Assembly (NCBI GenBank): GCA_945883815.1
Contig: CAMCYJ010000022.1
Span: 1-45,748 of the forward strand
DNA length: 45,748 nucleotides
Direction: 5' to 3'
Source of the DNA: Akkermansia muciniphila
GTDB lineage: Bacteria > Verrucomicrobiota > Verrucomicrobiia > Limisphaerales > UBA9464
Shown: positions 22,785 to 32,687 of the stretch, piece after piece
Position numbering within the stretch: position 1 is the first letter of the stretch
Layout of the letters: the number at the start of each line of letters is the position of its first letter
Made by a program: the position numbers and the translations under genes
Notes under the pieces: generated by a model
Databases searched by the model: none
What the model saw: the letters and a program-made list of their open reading frames with translations, nothing else
Told to the model about the DNA's origin: nothing

Positions 22785-23292
22785 GATGCGCGTTGCGCGA
22801 ATGAGCCTGTTAAGTACGGGGACGGGAAGGGGGCGGCAAGCGGCAAGTTCGGTCGATGTCGATTTTTTCGGGAACGCAGGCTGGTAAAAGTGCCTTGGAT
22901 GCTTTGCGTTCAAAGCTCTTTTGACGCGCAAGAGGTGTCCACATGGGCCTCCGGAGGACCCAAATCCCCAGCGGCAACCCGGAGGATGCATGTCATGGTG
23001 CTCGGGTTGAGACCCTGGGGCAGGATGGAATTAGGGGCTCCTTTTTCCCCAAAACGCCTGCCCCCAAACATCAGCACGGGAGGGGTGTGGCGAGCGGTCC
23101 CCGCCAAGATTGGGCTGGCGTTTCTAAAGATTTCGAATCATACCGCCGATAGGTTATCCATCAACCTTAGCGCTTTTTTCCGATTGCCGCGGCGTCCGTG
23201 TCATTATCGGCAGATGGCGCAGTGCATCAGCAGAATTCCGCTGGTGGGTGGGTCCAATCCGTCAGTCAGCAGCCAAAATCCGGGAATATCCT
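22785..23292. other. Intergenic region between tRNA and giant gene
   Basis: No gene or repeat was recognised in these 508 bases. They presumably hold the promoters of the tRNA (minus) and of the giant repeat protein (plus), but neither shows clear boxes. Confidence 0.35.
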
Positions 23293-26200
23293 ATGATCAG
23301 CCGTTTGTGCGTCTTTGTGTGGTTCACGTGGATCGTCTCCGCTCTGGGCCAAGGTCAGATCAACCTCAACAACCGAGGTTTTGCTCTGGTCAATGACTCC
23401 TCTGGCAAGCCGTTGACCGGGACCACCTTCGTGGCGGCCGTGCTGTACGGATCTTCAGAGGCCACCATCAACAAATCCTTTCTCCCATCGCCGTTCCGGG
23501 CCTCGACCACCACGGTTCCCGGCACTTGGAACCCCGCGGCGGCCGGTGGGCCCGGCGCCATCGCGACGCTGTCCGGATTCAGTCCGGGCTCCACCGTGAC
23601 TCTCAGAGTCGCCGTGTGGGACACCGCGGTGTTCGCGACCTGGGAGGCGGCTTCGGCGGCTTTGCAGTCCGGAAAAAGCACGGTGCCGACGCAGGCGGGC
23701 ATTTCGGCGGCCTTCACGTACGCGATCCCGGCCGATCCATTGGCCATTCCGGGCGGGTTCGAGAATTTCAAGGTCATGAAGCTCACGGCCTTGAGCAACT
23801 CGGGCCCGGTGAACCAAGCTCCGACGGCGGTGGGTCAGACCTTGACTGTCAACTCGGGCTCCGCGCTGCCGATTACCCTTTCGGGTACAGACCCTGAGAA
23901 CTCGCCCCTCAAGTACGCCTTGGTGACGCAACCGGCCAGTGGCGCTCTCACGGGCAATCCTCCAACTCTCACCTACATACCCAAGGCCGGGTTCAGCGGG
24001 TCTGACAGCTTCACCTTCAAGGTGAACGATGGTTCGCTCGAATCTGCTGTGGCGACAGTGGCTATTGCGGTCAAGCCAGTAACGGTTAACCAGGCACCGA
24101 CGGCAGATTCGCAGAATGTCAGCGTGGCGTTGGGTGAGGCCAAAGGCATCGAGCTGACGGCCAGAGATCCGGAGAACTCGAAGCTGACCTACACGATTGT
24201 GACGCAGCCGACCAGTGGCACGCTCACGGGAGTCGCTCCGGCTCTGAGATACACCCCCAAGGCTGGGTTCAGCGGGTCTGACAGTTTCACTTTCAAGGTC
24301 AACGACGGTGCGCTGGATTCGGCCGTGGCCACGATTTCGATCTCGATTTCGGAAGCCGGTGCCCAGATCAACCTGAACAATCGCGGATTTGGGTTGGTGA
24401 CGGATGCGTCTAATAAGCTGCTGGTGGGTGTAACCTATGCGGCCAAGATTTTCTACGGTGCTTCGGAAGCGAGCCTGACCCAGTCGTTTGTGCCGGCTCC
24501 TTTCCGGGATGCGAACACGACCTATCCAGGAACTTGGAATCCGGCTGCGCCCGGTGGCCCCGGTTCGATCGCCAATTTGGCCGGCTTCAAGCCCGGAGCC
24601 ACGGTGACACTGAGGGTGGCGGTTTGGGACACGGCTGTGTTTGCGACCTGGGAGCTGGCCGAGGCGGCCCTCAAGGCAGGCAAGAACCCGGTGCCGACGC
24701 AGGCGGGCATTTCGACGGCCTTCACGTATGCGATCCCGGCCGATCCGTTGGCCATTCCGGGCGGTTTGGATAATTTCAAGGGCCTGAAGCTCACAGTTTT
24801 GGGCAACACGGGGCCGGTCAACCAGGCTCCGACGGCAGATTCGCAGAATGTGAGCCTGGCAATCGGTGAGGCCCGGGACATTGGCCTTACGGGTCGGGAT
24901 CCGGAGAACTCGAAGCTGACCTACACGATTGTGACGCAGCCGACCAGTGGCACGCTCACGGGAGTCGCTCCGGCTCTGAGATACGCCCCCAAGGCTGGGT
25001 TCAGCGGGTCTGACAGTTTCACTTTCAAGGTCAACGACGGTGCGCTGGATTCGGCCGTGGCCACGATTTCGATCTCGATTTCGGAAGCCGGTGCCCAGAT
25101 CAACCTGAACAATCGCGGACTTGATCCGAACAATCCCCAATTTGGCTGGGTGACTGATGCGGCCGGCAAGCCGCTGGTGGGTTCGACCTATGTCGCCAAG
25201 ATTTTCTACGGTGCCTCGGAAGCGGGCCTGATCCAGTCGTTTGTGCCGGCTCCTTTCCGGGATGCGAATACGACCTATCCAGGAACTTGGAATCCGGCTG
25301 CGCCCGGTGGGCCCGGAACCGTCGCCACTTTGGCCGGCTTCAAGCCCGGAGCCACGGTGACACTGAGGGTGGCAGTTTGGGACACGGCGGTGTTTGCCAC
25401 TTGGGAACTGGCCGAGGCGGCCCTCAAGGCAGGCAGGAACCCGGTGCCGACGCAGGCGGGCCTATCGATGGCCTTCACGTATGCGATCCCGGCTGATCCG
25501 TTGGCCATTCCGGGCGGTCTGGAGAAGTTCGCTGGCCTGAAGCTCACGGCTTTGGGCAACACGGGGCCGGTTAATCAGGCTCCGACGGCCGATTCGCAGA
25601 ATGTGAGCCTGGCAACCGGTGAGTCCCAAGACATTAGGCTCACGGGCCGGGATCCGGAGAACTCGAAGCTGACCTACACGATTGTGACGCAGCCGACCAG
25701 TGGCACGCTCACGGGAATCGCTCCTGCCATCAAGTACACCCCCAAGGCTGGGTTCAGCGGGTCTGACAGTTTCACTTTCAAGGTCAACGACGGTGCGCTG
25801 GATTCGGCCGTGGCCACGGTGGCCCTCACGGTCACGCCTTCAACTGTGGTCGTCAATCCGCCGGAGTTTCCGACCGAGCCGCCTCCCTGGGACTTGGCTC
25901 CCTGCATTTGCGGTCCGCTGGTGGGCAACTACCAGACCAATCAAATCCATACCTGGCATGTGCTGGCTGACGGTGGATCCTTGGACCTGAAGTTGACGAC
26001 GGTCACGGTCAACACCAACGACCCGCAGACCACTATCGTGGATGCGTATGATGGCACGAATCGCATCGCCTCGGTCACGGTTTCCTACTCGGCTGCCGAT
26101 GCCCGGGCCAATGGTTTGCACTGGGAGAAGTCCGCCTCGGTCAATATCGGCACCTTCCCCCGCGGCAAGGTGATCCGATTGGAATCGCGCATCGGAGGCA

Positions 26201-29200
26201 CACCGGTCACCCAGACCCATTACAACTTGCAGTTCTGCGGCGCCCGATGGCTGGCCATCAACCTTCCGAGTTTCAAGGCCCTGGAGGAAGATCACGCGGC
26301 TTACCGCTTCAACGTGAAATCGGGCGAGTCGCTCGTTCTGGATCTCGACAATATCGGTATCCCGACCCCGGCTTCCGCCTTCCGGTATCGCTTGATCAAT
26401 CCGTTGGGAGTGATCGTTAGGTCGGGCACCAACGCCATCGTCGCCGGGCCTGAGTTGACCATACTCTCTCCCTCCGTAGGTCTCTGGACCTTGGAAATGA
26501 GACCGATCGGCGGCGAGCACTACTTGCTCGACAAGACCACCGGTGCCGACCGACATGCCTACCTCGACTGGTACACCAGCCAGCGGGGCATCAAGGAGGT
26601 GCTCATCTCGGTCAACGGTAAGCCGGCGGTCGGATTGCCGTTCGAGGTCCAACTCACTCGTCAGCGGGAGGTCGGTTTGCCCGATCCGAGCGACGTGGTG
26701 GTCACTTCGATTGTCACCAACGGTTGGGCGCGGTTCATCGAGATTCCGAACGGCTACTACAAGGTGGATGTTCGACCGCTCCTCAAAGACATCCTGCCCA
26801 TCGACTATCAGGACGATTGGATCTACTGCAACAATCCGGTCACCAACCTGTTCGCCTTTAGTCGGTTGAACAAACTCCCAGTCTTCGACGCCATCGCCAA
26901 CACGGTCATTGATGAGGGCAAGCCTTTCAGTCTGGTCGTGAAAGCCATCGATCCGGAAGGGGCTCCGCTGACGTACTCGCTGGTCGGTGGTCCCAACGGT
27001 TTGACGGTGACATCGGCAGGTGCGCTGAATTGGACACCGTCCGAGGAACAAGGACCGAGCACCAATGTGGTGGGGGTTGCCGTGACCGACGGTACCGACT
27101 CGGTCACCAATCGATTCACGGTGGTGGTCCGGGAGGTCAATGCGGCTCCGCAGGTGGCGACCATTCCGAGGCAGACTCTCGATGAGGGCAAGGCGTTGGC
27201 GCTGAAATTGTCGGCCACTGATGTCGACCTGCCCAAGCAATCCTTGGTGTTCCAACTCACCAGCGGACCGGTCGGTCTGACCGTGTCGCCCGCAGGCCAG
27301 GTGGACTGGGTTGCCGGTGAAGACTTCGGCGGAAAGACCGAGACGGTGAAGTTCAGCGTGTCGGATGGCATTCAGACGGTGTTATCCGAGTTCCAAGTGG
27401 CGATTATTGAGGTCAATGTGGCTCCGCAGGTGGCGACGATTCCGAGGCAGACCCTCGATGAAGGCCAAGCGTTGGCCCTCACGTTGGTCGCGACCGACTC
27501 GGATCTGCCCAAGCAGGCCTTGGTGTTCCGCCTGGTTAGTGGACCCGTGGGATTGACTGTTTCACCCAGTGGTTTGGTCGCTTGGGCGACGGGTGAGGAA
27601 TCCGGTGGCAAGACCGAGACGGTCCGGTTGAGCGTTTCCGATGGACTTGCGGTCGTTCCTGTTGAGTTCCAGGTGACCGTGAATGAGGTGAACGACGCTC
27701 CGAGTCTCTCGGGCGTAAACAATCTGACGGTGGACGTCCTGAAGCCGTTGGTGATCTTGCTGACTGCCAAGGACTCTGATCTTCCCGCTCAGATGTTGGT
27801 GTTCCGCCTCACGAGTGGTCCGAAGGGGATGACGGTTTCCGAACAGGGGCGTTTGGAATGGACCCCCTCTATCGATCAGGGCGCCAGCACCAATCAGGTG
27901 GAGGTTTCAGTGAACGACGGAGTGGCCAAGGTGAGCACGAGCTTCGTAGTGGTGGTTCGCCCCTCGAATACCGCGCCGACTCTGGCTGATGTCCCGCTGC
28001 GACGGGTGGCCGAGAATGGAAGTATCTCCTTCGCCCTGGCCGCTTCCGACAGCGATCAGCCGGCGCAGAAGCTCACCTTCGCGTTGGTTTCAGGGCCGGA
28101 TGGTTTCTCGGTGAATCCGAATACCGGACTGGTCTTGTTCCGCCCGACGGAGGTTCAGGGGCCGAGCACCAACCGGGTGGTCGTTCGTGTGACCGACAAT
28201 GGCGTTCCGGCCCTGAGTACCACCAACTCCTTCACCGTGGTGGTGCTGGAGATTAACCAGGTTCCCCAATTGGCTTCGGTGGACAACCAAACGGTCGAGG
28301 CCTTGAAGCCCCTGGTGATTCGTTTGTCGGCCAAGGATTCCGACCTTCCGGTCCAGAAGTTGACCTTCGGATTGGTAGACGGTCCTGCGGGAATGTCTGT
28401 GGATCCAGTCGCGGGCATCGTGTCTTGGACGCCTTCGTTGGTTCAGGCCTCAGCTCAATATCCGGTGACCGTGTCAGTGAGTGACGGGATCCGCATGGTC
28501 ACCCAATCGTTCGAGATCAAGGTTCAATCTGCCAACCAGGCTCCCTTCTTTATCAGTCTGGTGAACCGGAATGTCCGGGAACTCAACACGGTCAACTTCA
28601 AGTTGATCGGGCGTGATCTCGACCAACCGGCCCAGCAGCTGACCTATGGTTCGGTGAGCGGCCCTAGCGGCTTGGTGGTGAGCGAAGCGGGGCAATTGAC
28701 ATGGACTCCGACCGAGGCGCAGGGCCCAAGCACCAACACCATTGCGGTACGGGTGACCGACAATGGAACTCCGTCACTGAGCACCACCAACGTGTTCACT
28801 ATCGTGGTCGCCGAGGCCAACACTGCGCCGACGCTGGTGAATGCCTACAATCGATTCATCCTGGAGAGTGTGGGCCTCAACTTCACCCTCATCGGGCGGG
28901 ACGCCGATCTGCCTGCTCAAAAGCTGACCTACACGCTGGTGAGTGGTCCGAAGGGGCTGACGATGAGTGACGCCGGCGTCATTGCTTGGAGCCCGACGGA
29001 AGAGCAGGGGCCCAGCACCAACACGGTGGTGGTGAAGGTCACTGATAGTGCTGCGTCACCGTTGAGCACGACCGCCAGCTTCGTGGTGACGGTGCGCGAG
29101 GCCAATGTGCCACCGGTTTTCTCATCGACCAATTTGACCGTGGTCGCACAGAGCAAGCTCTCCGTGAGCCTCAAGGCAACCGACGTAGACATCCCCGTAC

Positions 29201-29643
29201 AAATCCTGAGCTACCGGTTGGAGCGGGGTCCTGAGGGATTGACGGTTTCCACCAACGGCCTGTTGGAATGGACCCCGGCCAGTGCATTCGCCAATACGAC
29301 CAATATCGTGACCGTCTCGGTCAGCGACACGGTGACCCGCACTCAGACCACCTTCCGGGTCCTTGTCCGGCCGGTGGGTTCTGGGCCGGGATCGGAGACC
29401 AAGGCCATTCAGAAGACGTACCTGGCACTGGTTGTTCAGCCTGACCAGACGTTGTCGTTGAAGGTCGTCGGGCCCCAGGGCGGGCGCTTCCGGGTCGAGT
29501 CCACCACGTTGTTGGGAGTGGAGTGGCAGACGGTGGATTCCATCGGCGAAATTCAGACGCTGGGCCAAGACGAGCCGGTGGTGGTTCCGATCCCCGTGGA
29601 GGGAATCGGCGACTTCCGCCAGTTCCGCCTGAAGAAGCAATAG
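23293..29643 (+). CDS. Giant secreted Ig/cadherin-repeat protein
   Basis: The 2116-residue protein has a signal peptide (MISRLCVFVWFTWIVSALGQ) and is almost entirely repeats. Three copies of a domain of about 150 residues start QINLNNRG (residues about 22, 357, 601) and contain FVPAPFRDANTTYPGTWNPA, VTLRVAVWDTAVFATWE and AFTYAIPADPLAIPGG. Four bacterial Ig/cadherin-like modules (QAPTADSQNV to FTFKVNDGALDSAVAT) alternate with them up to residue 850. A region of about 340 residues with beta-sandwich character (VKSGESLVLDLDNIGIP) follows. Then come nine dystroglycan-type cadherin repeats of 92-95 residues, each with a GLTVS-like and an EGPSTN-like motif, and a short C-terminal beta domain (GGRFRVESTTLLGVEWQTV). 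It is probably a surface or matrix adhesion protein. ATG 23293 is chosen for the signal peptide. Confidence 0.85.
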   Translation: MISRLCVFVWFTWIVSALGQGQINLNNRGFALVNDSSGKPLTGTTFVAAVLYGSSEATINKSFLPSPFRASTTTVPGTWNPAAAGGPGAIATLSGFSPGSTVTLRVAVWDTAVFATWEAASAALQSGKSTVPTQAGISAAFTYAIPADPLAIPGGFENFKVMKLTALSNSGPVNQAPTAVGQTLTVNSGSALPITLSGTDPENSPLKYALVTQPASGALTGNPPTLTYIPKAGFSGSDSFTFKVNDGSLESAVATVAIAVKPVTVNQAPTADSQNVSVALGEAKGIELTARDPENSKLTYTIVTQPTSGTLTGVAPALRYTPKAGFSGSDSFTFKVNDGALDSAVATISISISEAGAQINLNNRGFGLVTDASNKLLVGVTYAAKIFYGASEASLTQSFVPAPFRDANTTYPGTWNPAAPGGPGSIANLAGFKPGATVTLRVAVWDTAVFATWELAEAALKAGKNPVPTQAGISTAFTYAIPADPLAIPGGLDNFKGLKLTVLGNTGPVNQAPTADSQNVSLAIGEARDIGLTGRDPENSKLTYTIVTQPTSGTLTGVAPALRYAPKAGFSGSDSFTFKVNDGALDSAVATISISISEAGAQINLNNRGLDPNNPQFGWVTDAAGKPLVGSTYVAKIFYGASEAGLIQSFVPAPFRDANTTYPGTWNPAAPGGPGTVATLAGFKPGATVTLRVAVWDTAVFATWELAEAALKAGRNPVPTQAGLSMAFTYAIPADPLAIPGGLEKFAGLKLTALGNTGPVNQAPTADSQNVSLATGESQDIRLTGRDPENSKLTYTIVTQPTSGTLTGIAPAIKYTPKAGFSGSDSFTFKVNDGALDSAVATVALTVTPSTVVVNPPEFPTEPPPWDLAPCICGPLVGNYQTNQIHTWHVLADGGSLDLKLTTVTVNTNDPQTTIVDAYDGTNRIASVTVSYSAADARANGLHWEKSASVNIGTFPRGKVIRLESRIGGTPVTQTHYNLQFCGARWLAINLPSFKALEEDHAAYRFNVKSGESLVLDLDNIGIPTPASAFRYRLINPLGVIVRSGTNAIVAGPELTILSPSVGLWTLEMRPIGGEHYLLDKTTGADRHAYLDWYTSQRGIKEVLISVNGKPAVGLPFEVQLTRQREVGLPDPSDVVVTSIVTNGWARFIEIPNGYYKVDVRPLLKDILPIDYQDDWIYCNNPVTNLFAFSRLNKLPVFDAIANTVIDEGKPFSLVVKAIDPEGAPLTYSLVGGPNGLTVTSAGALNWTPSEEQGPSTNVVGVAVTDGTDSVTNRFTVVVREVNAAPQVATIPRQTLDEGKALALKLSATDVDLPKQSLVFQLTSGPVGLTVSPAGQVDWVAGEDFGGKTETVKFSVSDGIQTVLSEFQVAIIEVNVAPQVATIPRQTLDEGQALALTLVATDSDLPKQALVFRLVSGPVGLTVSPSGLVAWATGEESGGKTETVRLSVSDGLAVVPVEFQVTVNEVNDAPSLSGVNNLTVDVLKPLVILLTAKDSDLPAQMLVFRLTSGPKGMTVSEQGRLEWTPSIDQGASTNQVEVSVNDGVAKVSTSFVVVVRPSNTAPTLADVPLRRVAENGSISFALAASDSDQPAQKLTFALVSGPDGFSVNPNTGLVLFRPTEVQGPSTNRVVVRVTDNGVPALSTTNSFTVVVLEINQVPQLASVDNQTVEALKPLVIRLSAKDSDLPVQKLTFGLVDGPAGMSVDPVAGIVSWTPSLVQASAQYPVTVSVSDGIRMVTQSFEIKVQSANQAPFFISLVNRNVRELNTVNFKLIGRDLDQPAQQLTYGSVSGPSGLVVSEAGQLTWTPTEAQGPSTNTIAVRVTDNGTPSLSTTNVFTIVVAEANTAPTLVNAYNRFILESVGLNFTLIGRDADLPAQKLTYTLVSGPKGLTMSDAGVIAWSPTEEQGPSTNTVVVKVTDSAASPLSTTASFVVTVREANVPPVFSSTNLTVVAQSKLSVSLKATDVDIPVQILSYRLERGPEGLTVSTNGLLEWTPASAFANTTNIVTVSVSDTVTRTQTTFRVLVRPVGSGPGSETKAIQKTYLALVVQPDQTLSLKVVGPQGGRFRVESTTLLGVEWQTVDSIGEIQTLGQDEPVVVPIPVEGIGDFRQFRLKKQ

Positions 29644-29667
29644 TCACCGGGCTTTTGCCCTGATCAG

Positions 29668-29708
29668 CCGCCGCCGATGGCCTAGTGCCTCGGCGGCGGT
29701 CTTTTTTT
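29668..29708 (+). terminator. Rho-independent terminator of the giant gene
   Basis: A 10-base stem CCGCCGCCGA (29668-29677) pairs perfectly with TCGGCGGCGG (29690-29699) around a 12-base loop and is followed by TCTTTTTTT. It lies 25 bases after the stop codon. Confidence 0.9.
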
Positions 29709-29813
29709 GATAGTACCGCCCCGTGGGAGTGATCGGACGGATCGACCTCAGGAATCCATCGGGGCACGGCTCAGATTTTCCGTTTTGACCAGCGGCTCGG
29801 AAGAAGCCTGCGA

Positions 29814-30953
29814 TCAAAGACTCGACCGCGCCTGGCGAACCGCCGCGATGGCCGCCTCCGGAGACTCGGCTGTGGCTGTGATGTGCCCCATCTTTCGGCC
29901 AGGCCGTGCGGAAGTCTTGCCGTAGAGATGCAGTTTCAGGCGGGGGTTTGACAGCGCTTGTTCCCACCGGGGAGGACCGTCCTTCCAGACATCGCCCAGC
30001 AGATTTGCCATGGCTGCGGGGCTTTTCAGTTCGGTCGATCCCAGTGGCAGACCGCACACCGCCCGGACTTGCTGTTCGAACTGGCAGGTGACGCAGGCGT
30101 CGAGAGTCAAGTGGCCCGAGTTGTGGGTCCGCGGGGCCAATTCATTCACGATGAGCCGCCCGTCGCGGGTGACAAACAGTTCGACCGTCAGCAGACCGAT
30201 CACATCGAGCGTCTCGAGGATGCCTCGGCTCAATTCGCGGGCTGCATTTTCCAACGCGGCCGGGATGCGTGCCGGACACACAGTCACATCCAGGATGTGG
30301 TTGGCATGGACATTCTCAAACACCGGGAACGCCGCGAATTGCCCGTCCAGAGTCCGGGCTCCCACCACGCTGACCTCCTGGGCGAAATCGACAAACGCCT
30401 CATAGATGCCTTCTGCGCCTCCGAGACCGGCAAAAGCATCTGAAATCTCTGAAGCCGACCGGAGAGTCCGTTGTCCCTTGCCGTCGTAGCCGAAGCTGGC
30501 GGTCTTGAGTACCCCGGGCAGTCCCAAATCGCGGGTGGCGGACTGGAGATCTGCAAGCGAATGGATGGCTCGGAACGGAGTGACCGGGAATCCGTGTGCT
30601 TGAAGGAATCCTTTTTCGCGCAACCGCTGTTGGGTGATGTGCAGCACCCGACCCTCGGGGCGCACGGGAACCACCCGAGCACAGGCCTCACTGGTGGCGC
30701 TGGGGACATTTTCGAACTCGAAGGTCACCACATCCACAGATCGGGCGAAGGCTTCGACTTGTTTGAGGTCCTCATAAGGAGCCACGAATGTTCGGTCGAC
30801 CACCGGTGCTGCAGGAGAGTCGTCTTCCGGGCAGAGGATATGGATCCGGTAGCCCAATCGGCGGGCCGCGATGGCGAACATGCGCCCCAATTGGCCCCCG
30901 CCGAGCACACCCAGAGTGGCTCCCGGTGGAATGATGTGTCCGTGAAGTGACAT
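29814..30953 (-). CDS. purK: 5-(carboxyamino)imidazole ribonucleotide synthase
   Basis: PurK uses ATP and bicarbonate to carboxylate aminoimidazole ribonucleotide in de novo purine synthesis. The 379-residue product has the ATP-grasp layout of the family: GATLGVLGGGQLGRMFAIAA at the N-terminus, FEFENVPSATSEAC, the ATP-binding segment LPGVLKTASFGYDGKGQ, EAFVDFAQEVSVVGAR, and the metal/substrate site VELFVTRDGRLIVNELAPRT followed by HNSGHLTLDACVTCQFEQQVRA split by the usual turn. The C-terminus HLYGKTSARPGRKMGHITA is typical. The start MSLHGHIIPP at 30953 gives normal length. No purE was seen next to it. It is divergent from fabD, with three tandem 20-base repeats between. Confidence 0.95.
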   Translation of the reverse strand: MSLHGHIIPPGATLGVLGGGQLGRMFAIAARRLGYRIHILCPEDDSPAAPVVDRTFVAPYEDLKQVEAFARSVDVVTFEFENVPSATSEACARVVPVRPEGRVLHITQQRLREKGFLQAHGFPVTPFRAIHSLADLQSATRDLGLPGVLKTASFGYDGKGQRTLRSASEISDAFAGLGGAEGIYEAFVDFAQEVSVVGARTLDGQFAAFPVFENVHANHILDVTVCPARIPAALENAARELSRGILETLDVIGLLTVELFVTRDGRLIVNELAPRTHNSGHLTLDACVTCQFEQQVRAVCGLPLGSTELKSPAAMANLLGDVWKDGPPRWEQALSNPRLKLHLYGKTSARPGRKMGHITATAESPEAAIAAVRQARSSL

Positions 30954-31025
30954 CGGAAACCCCCGGTGTAGGCCCTTTCTGCCCCGATGGGAAGCCACGG
31001 AAGCATCCAACTGTTTGAAGTCGCT

Positions 31026-31080
31026 AGGAGCCTGTCCCTTGTCCGAGGAGCCTGTCCCTTGTCCGAGGAGCCTGTCCCTT
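31026..31080. repeat. Tandem 20-base repeat between purK and fabD
   Basis: The unit AGGAGCCTGTCCCTTGTCCG is present twice in full (31026-31045, 31046-31065) and once in part (31066-31080). A similar GAGAGCCTGTCCCTGCC stands at about 19132. It lies in the divergent promoter region of purK and fabD. Confidence 0.85.
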
Positions 31081-31156
31081 ATTGGGTGGGTCAAAATGGC
31101 GCGATGGGGTAAATTGGGGCTTTCCTGGGTTTTTTTGGGCTGGTTGCATTTCGGGG

Positions 31157-32089
31157 ATGTCGAAGACTGCGTTTTTGTTCGCGGGCCAGGGGGCCCAGTC
31201 AGTGGGGATGGGCAAAGACCTCGCCGCAATGTTTCCAACGGCCCGGGCACTGTTCGATCAGGCGAATCAGGTTCTAGGCTACGATTTGGCGTCTATTTGC
31301 TTCGAGGGACCGGAGTCGGCGTTGACGCAAACCGAGAACGCCCAACCAGGCATCTATCTGGTGAGCTGGGTGGCCTTGCAGTTGCTCCAGGAACGGGTGC
31401 CCAACTTGCGGGCCGATGCTACCGCCGGCTTGTCCCTGGGAGAATTCACGGCGCTGGCCGCAGCGGGAGCGATGTCGTTTGAAGATGGGCTGATGATCAC
31501 TCGGCTTCGGGGGCGTTTCATGCAGGAGGCTTGCGATGCGACCCGCGGCGGGATGGCGGCGGTGATCGGGCTCGACGAGGGGCCGTGCCGGGAGGTGTGC
31601 GAGGCCACCGGCGTGACGCTGGCCAATCTCAATTGCCCCGGCCAGATCGTGATTTCGGGCGACTTGGACCGGATTCCGGCCGCCGTGGAGGCCGCGAAAG
31701 CCAAGGGGGCCAAGAAGGCCATTTCTCTGACGGTGGCTGGCGCCTACCACTCTCCGTTGATGGCCTCGGCCCAGCCCCGTTTGTTGGAGGCATTGTCCCG
31801 AATTCCGCTCTGCAATCCGCAGGTGCCGGTGGTCTCCAACGTGACAGCCCTGCCGCATGGTTCGTCCGAGACGATTTCTCCGATCCTCGTCGATCAGGTG
31901 ACGTCTTCAGTGCGTTGGGAGGCCAGCATGCGTTATCTGCTCGCCCAGGGATTCACTCGGTTCATCGAATTGGGCCCGGGTTCGGCCCTCAGCGGATTCC
32001 TGCGCCGGATCGACAAGTCCGCCCAAGCCTTCAACGTGTGTGATGTCGCCAGTTTGGAAGCCACGGTCCTGGCTTTGGGCGGGGTCTGA
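31157..32089 (+). CDS. fabD: Malonyl-CoA:acyl carrier protein transacylase
   Basis: FabD moves the malonyl group from CoA to acyl carrier protein to start fatty acid elongation. The 310-residue protein has FLFAGQGAQSVGMGKDLA at the N-terminus, the nucleophile motif AGLSLGEFTAL (Ser93), the conserved RGRFMQEA arginine region, and the catalytic His198 in VAGAYHSPLM. FIELGPGSALSGFLRR ends the fold. Length is normal for the family. The start at 31157 is chosen because the family begins right there; an in-frame ATG at 31082 would add 25 atypical residues. No other fab genes are adjacent, so it is not in a classic fab cluster here. Confidence 0.95.
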   Translation: MSKTAFLFAGQGAQSVGMGKDLAAMFPTARALFDQANQVLGYDLASICFEGPESALTQTENAQPGIYLVSWVALQLLQERVPNLRADATAGLSLGEFTALAAAGAMSFEDGLMITRLRGRFMQEACDATRGGMAAVIGLDEGPCREVCEATGVTLANLNCPGQIVISGDLDRIPAAVEAAKAKGAKKAISLTVAGAYHSPLMASAQPRLLEALSRIPLCNPQVPVVSNVTALPHGSSETISPILVDQVTSSVRWEASMRYLLAQGFTRFIELGPGSALSGFLRRIDKSAQAFNVCDVASLEATVLALGGV

Positions 32090-32145
32090 GACACCGGGTC
32101 TGAGACACCGGTTGCTCCGGAGTGCATTGCAGAGCAGCCTGTGAC

Positions 32146-32592
32146 ATGAGCGATCGGGAAACTGAATTGGAAGCCCCCAGCAATCCAGATACGGGACGGG
32201 CTGAAGAACATCAGTTGCCCCCGGATTTTATCTTTGTGCTGTGCGCGGCGCTCGCCGGTGGGCTGCCCGCAGGGATTTTTACGACATTGATCTCCGAGCC
32301 GGGTCGCTCGGGATCCCCGATTTATGGGCTCCTCCTGCCCTGGGGGATCCTGCCGTTTTTCCTGGTGCTGGTGGCCGGATGGCGGGGGCGTCACTCACCG
32401 GCGTTGCGTCGGTTGGCGTGGTTCACCTCTGCGGCCGCCATGTTGGGCCTGCTGGCGCACGGCTATGCGTTTCTTTTTCTCCCGGGATTCCACGATGCCC
32501 GAAAGTGGTTCCTCATGGTTCCCCTGTGGCAGTGGGTCCTGATTGCCCGCCCAGCCTTGCGGTGCGCGTTGCACTCCCGCGCCGGCTCCTGA
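32146..32592 (+). CDS. Small integral membrane protein, unknown
   Basis: This 148-residue protein is not recognised. A polar N-terminus (MSDRETELEAPSNPDTGRAE) is followed by about four membrane helices: FIFVLCAALAGGLPAGIFTT, LLLPWGILPFFLVLVAGW, LAWFTSAAAMLGLLAHGYAF and WFLMVPLWQWVLIARPAL. It follows fabD by 56 bases on the same strand and may be co-transcribed with it. Nothing suggests a function. Confidence 0.7.
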   Translation: MSDRETELEAPSNPDTGRAEEHQLPPDFIFVLCAALAGGLPAGIFTTLISEPGRSGSPIYGLLLPWGILPFFLVLVAGWRGRHSPALRRLAWFTSAAAMLGLLAHGYAFLFLPGFHDARKWFLMVPLWQWVLIARPALRCALHSRAGS

Positions 32593-32687
32593 TTCGGCTC
32601 GGCCGAAGGCTCTCCGGGACGGAAACCGACAGGCACCGGATTCACAGCGGATTCACAGCGGGCCTGAGCCCAACCCCGGATTGAGCT

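Noticed and set aside
23455-27255. Long open frames on the minus strand inside the giant gene
   Set aside because: They mirror the plus-strand repeats and are Arg- and Gly-rich; the plus-strand frame has a signal peptide and clear domains.
23293-29643. CRISPR-like array signal from evenly spaced repeats
   Set aside because: Spacing reflects protein repeats of 92-95 or about 240 codons; there are no short identical repeats with unique spacers and no cas genes.
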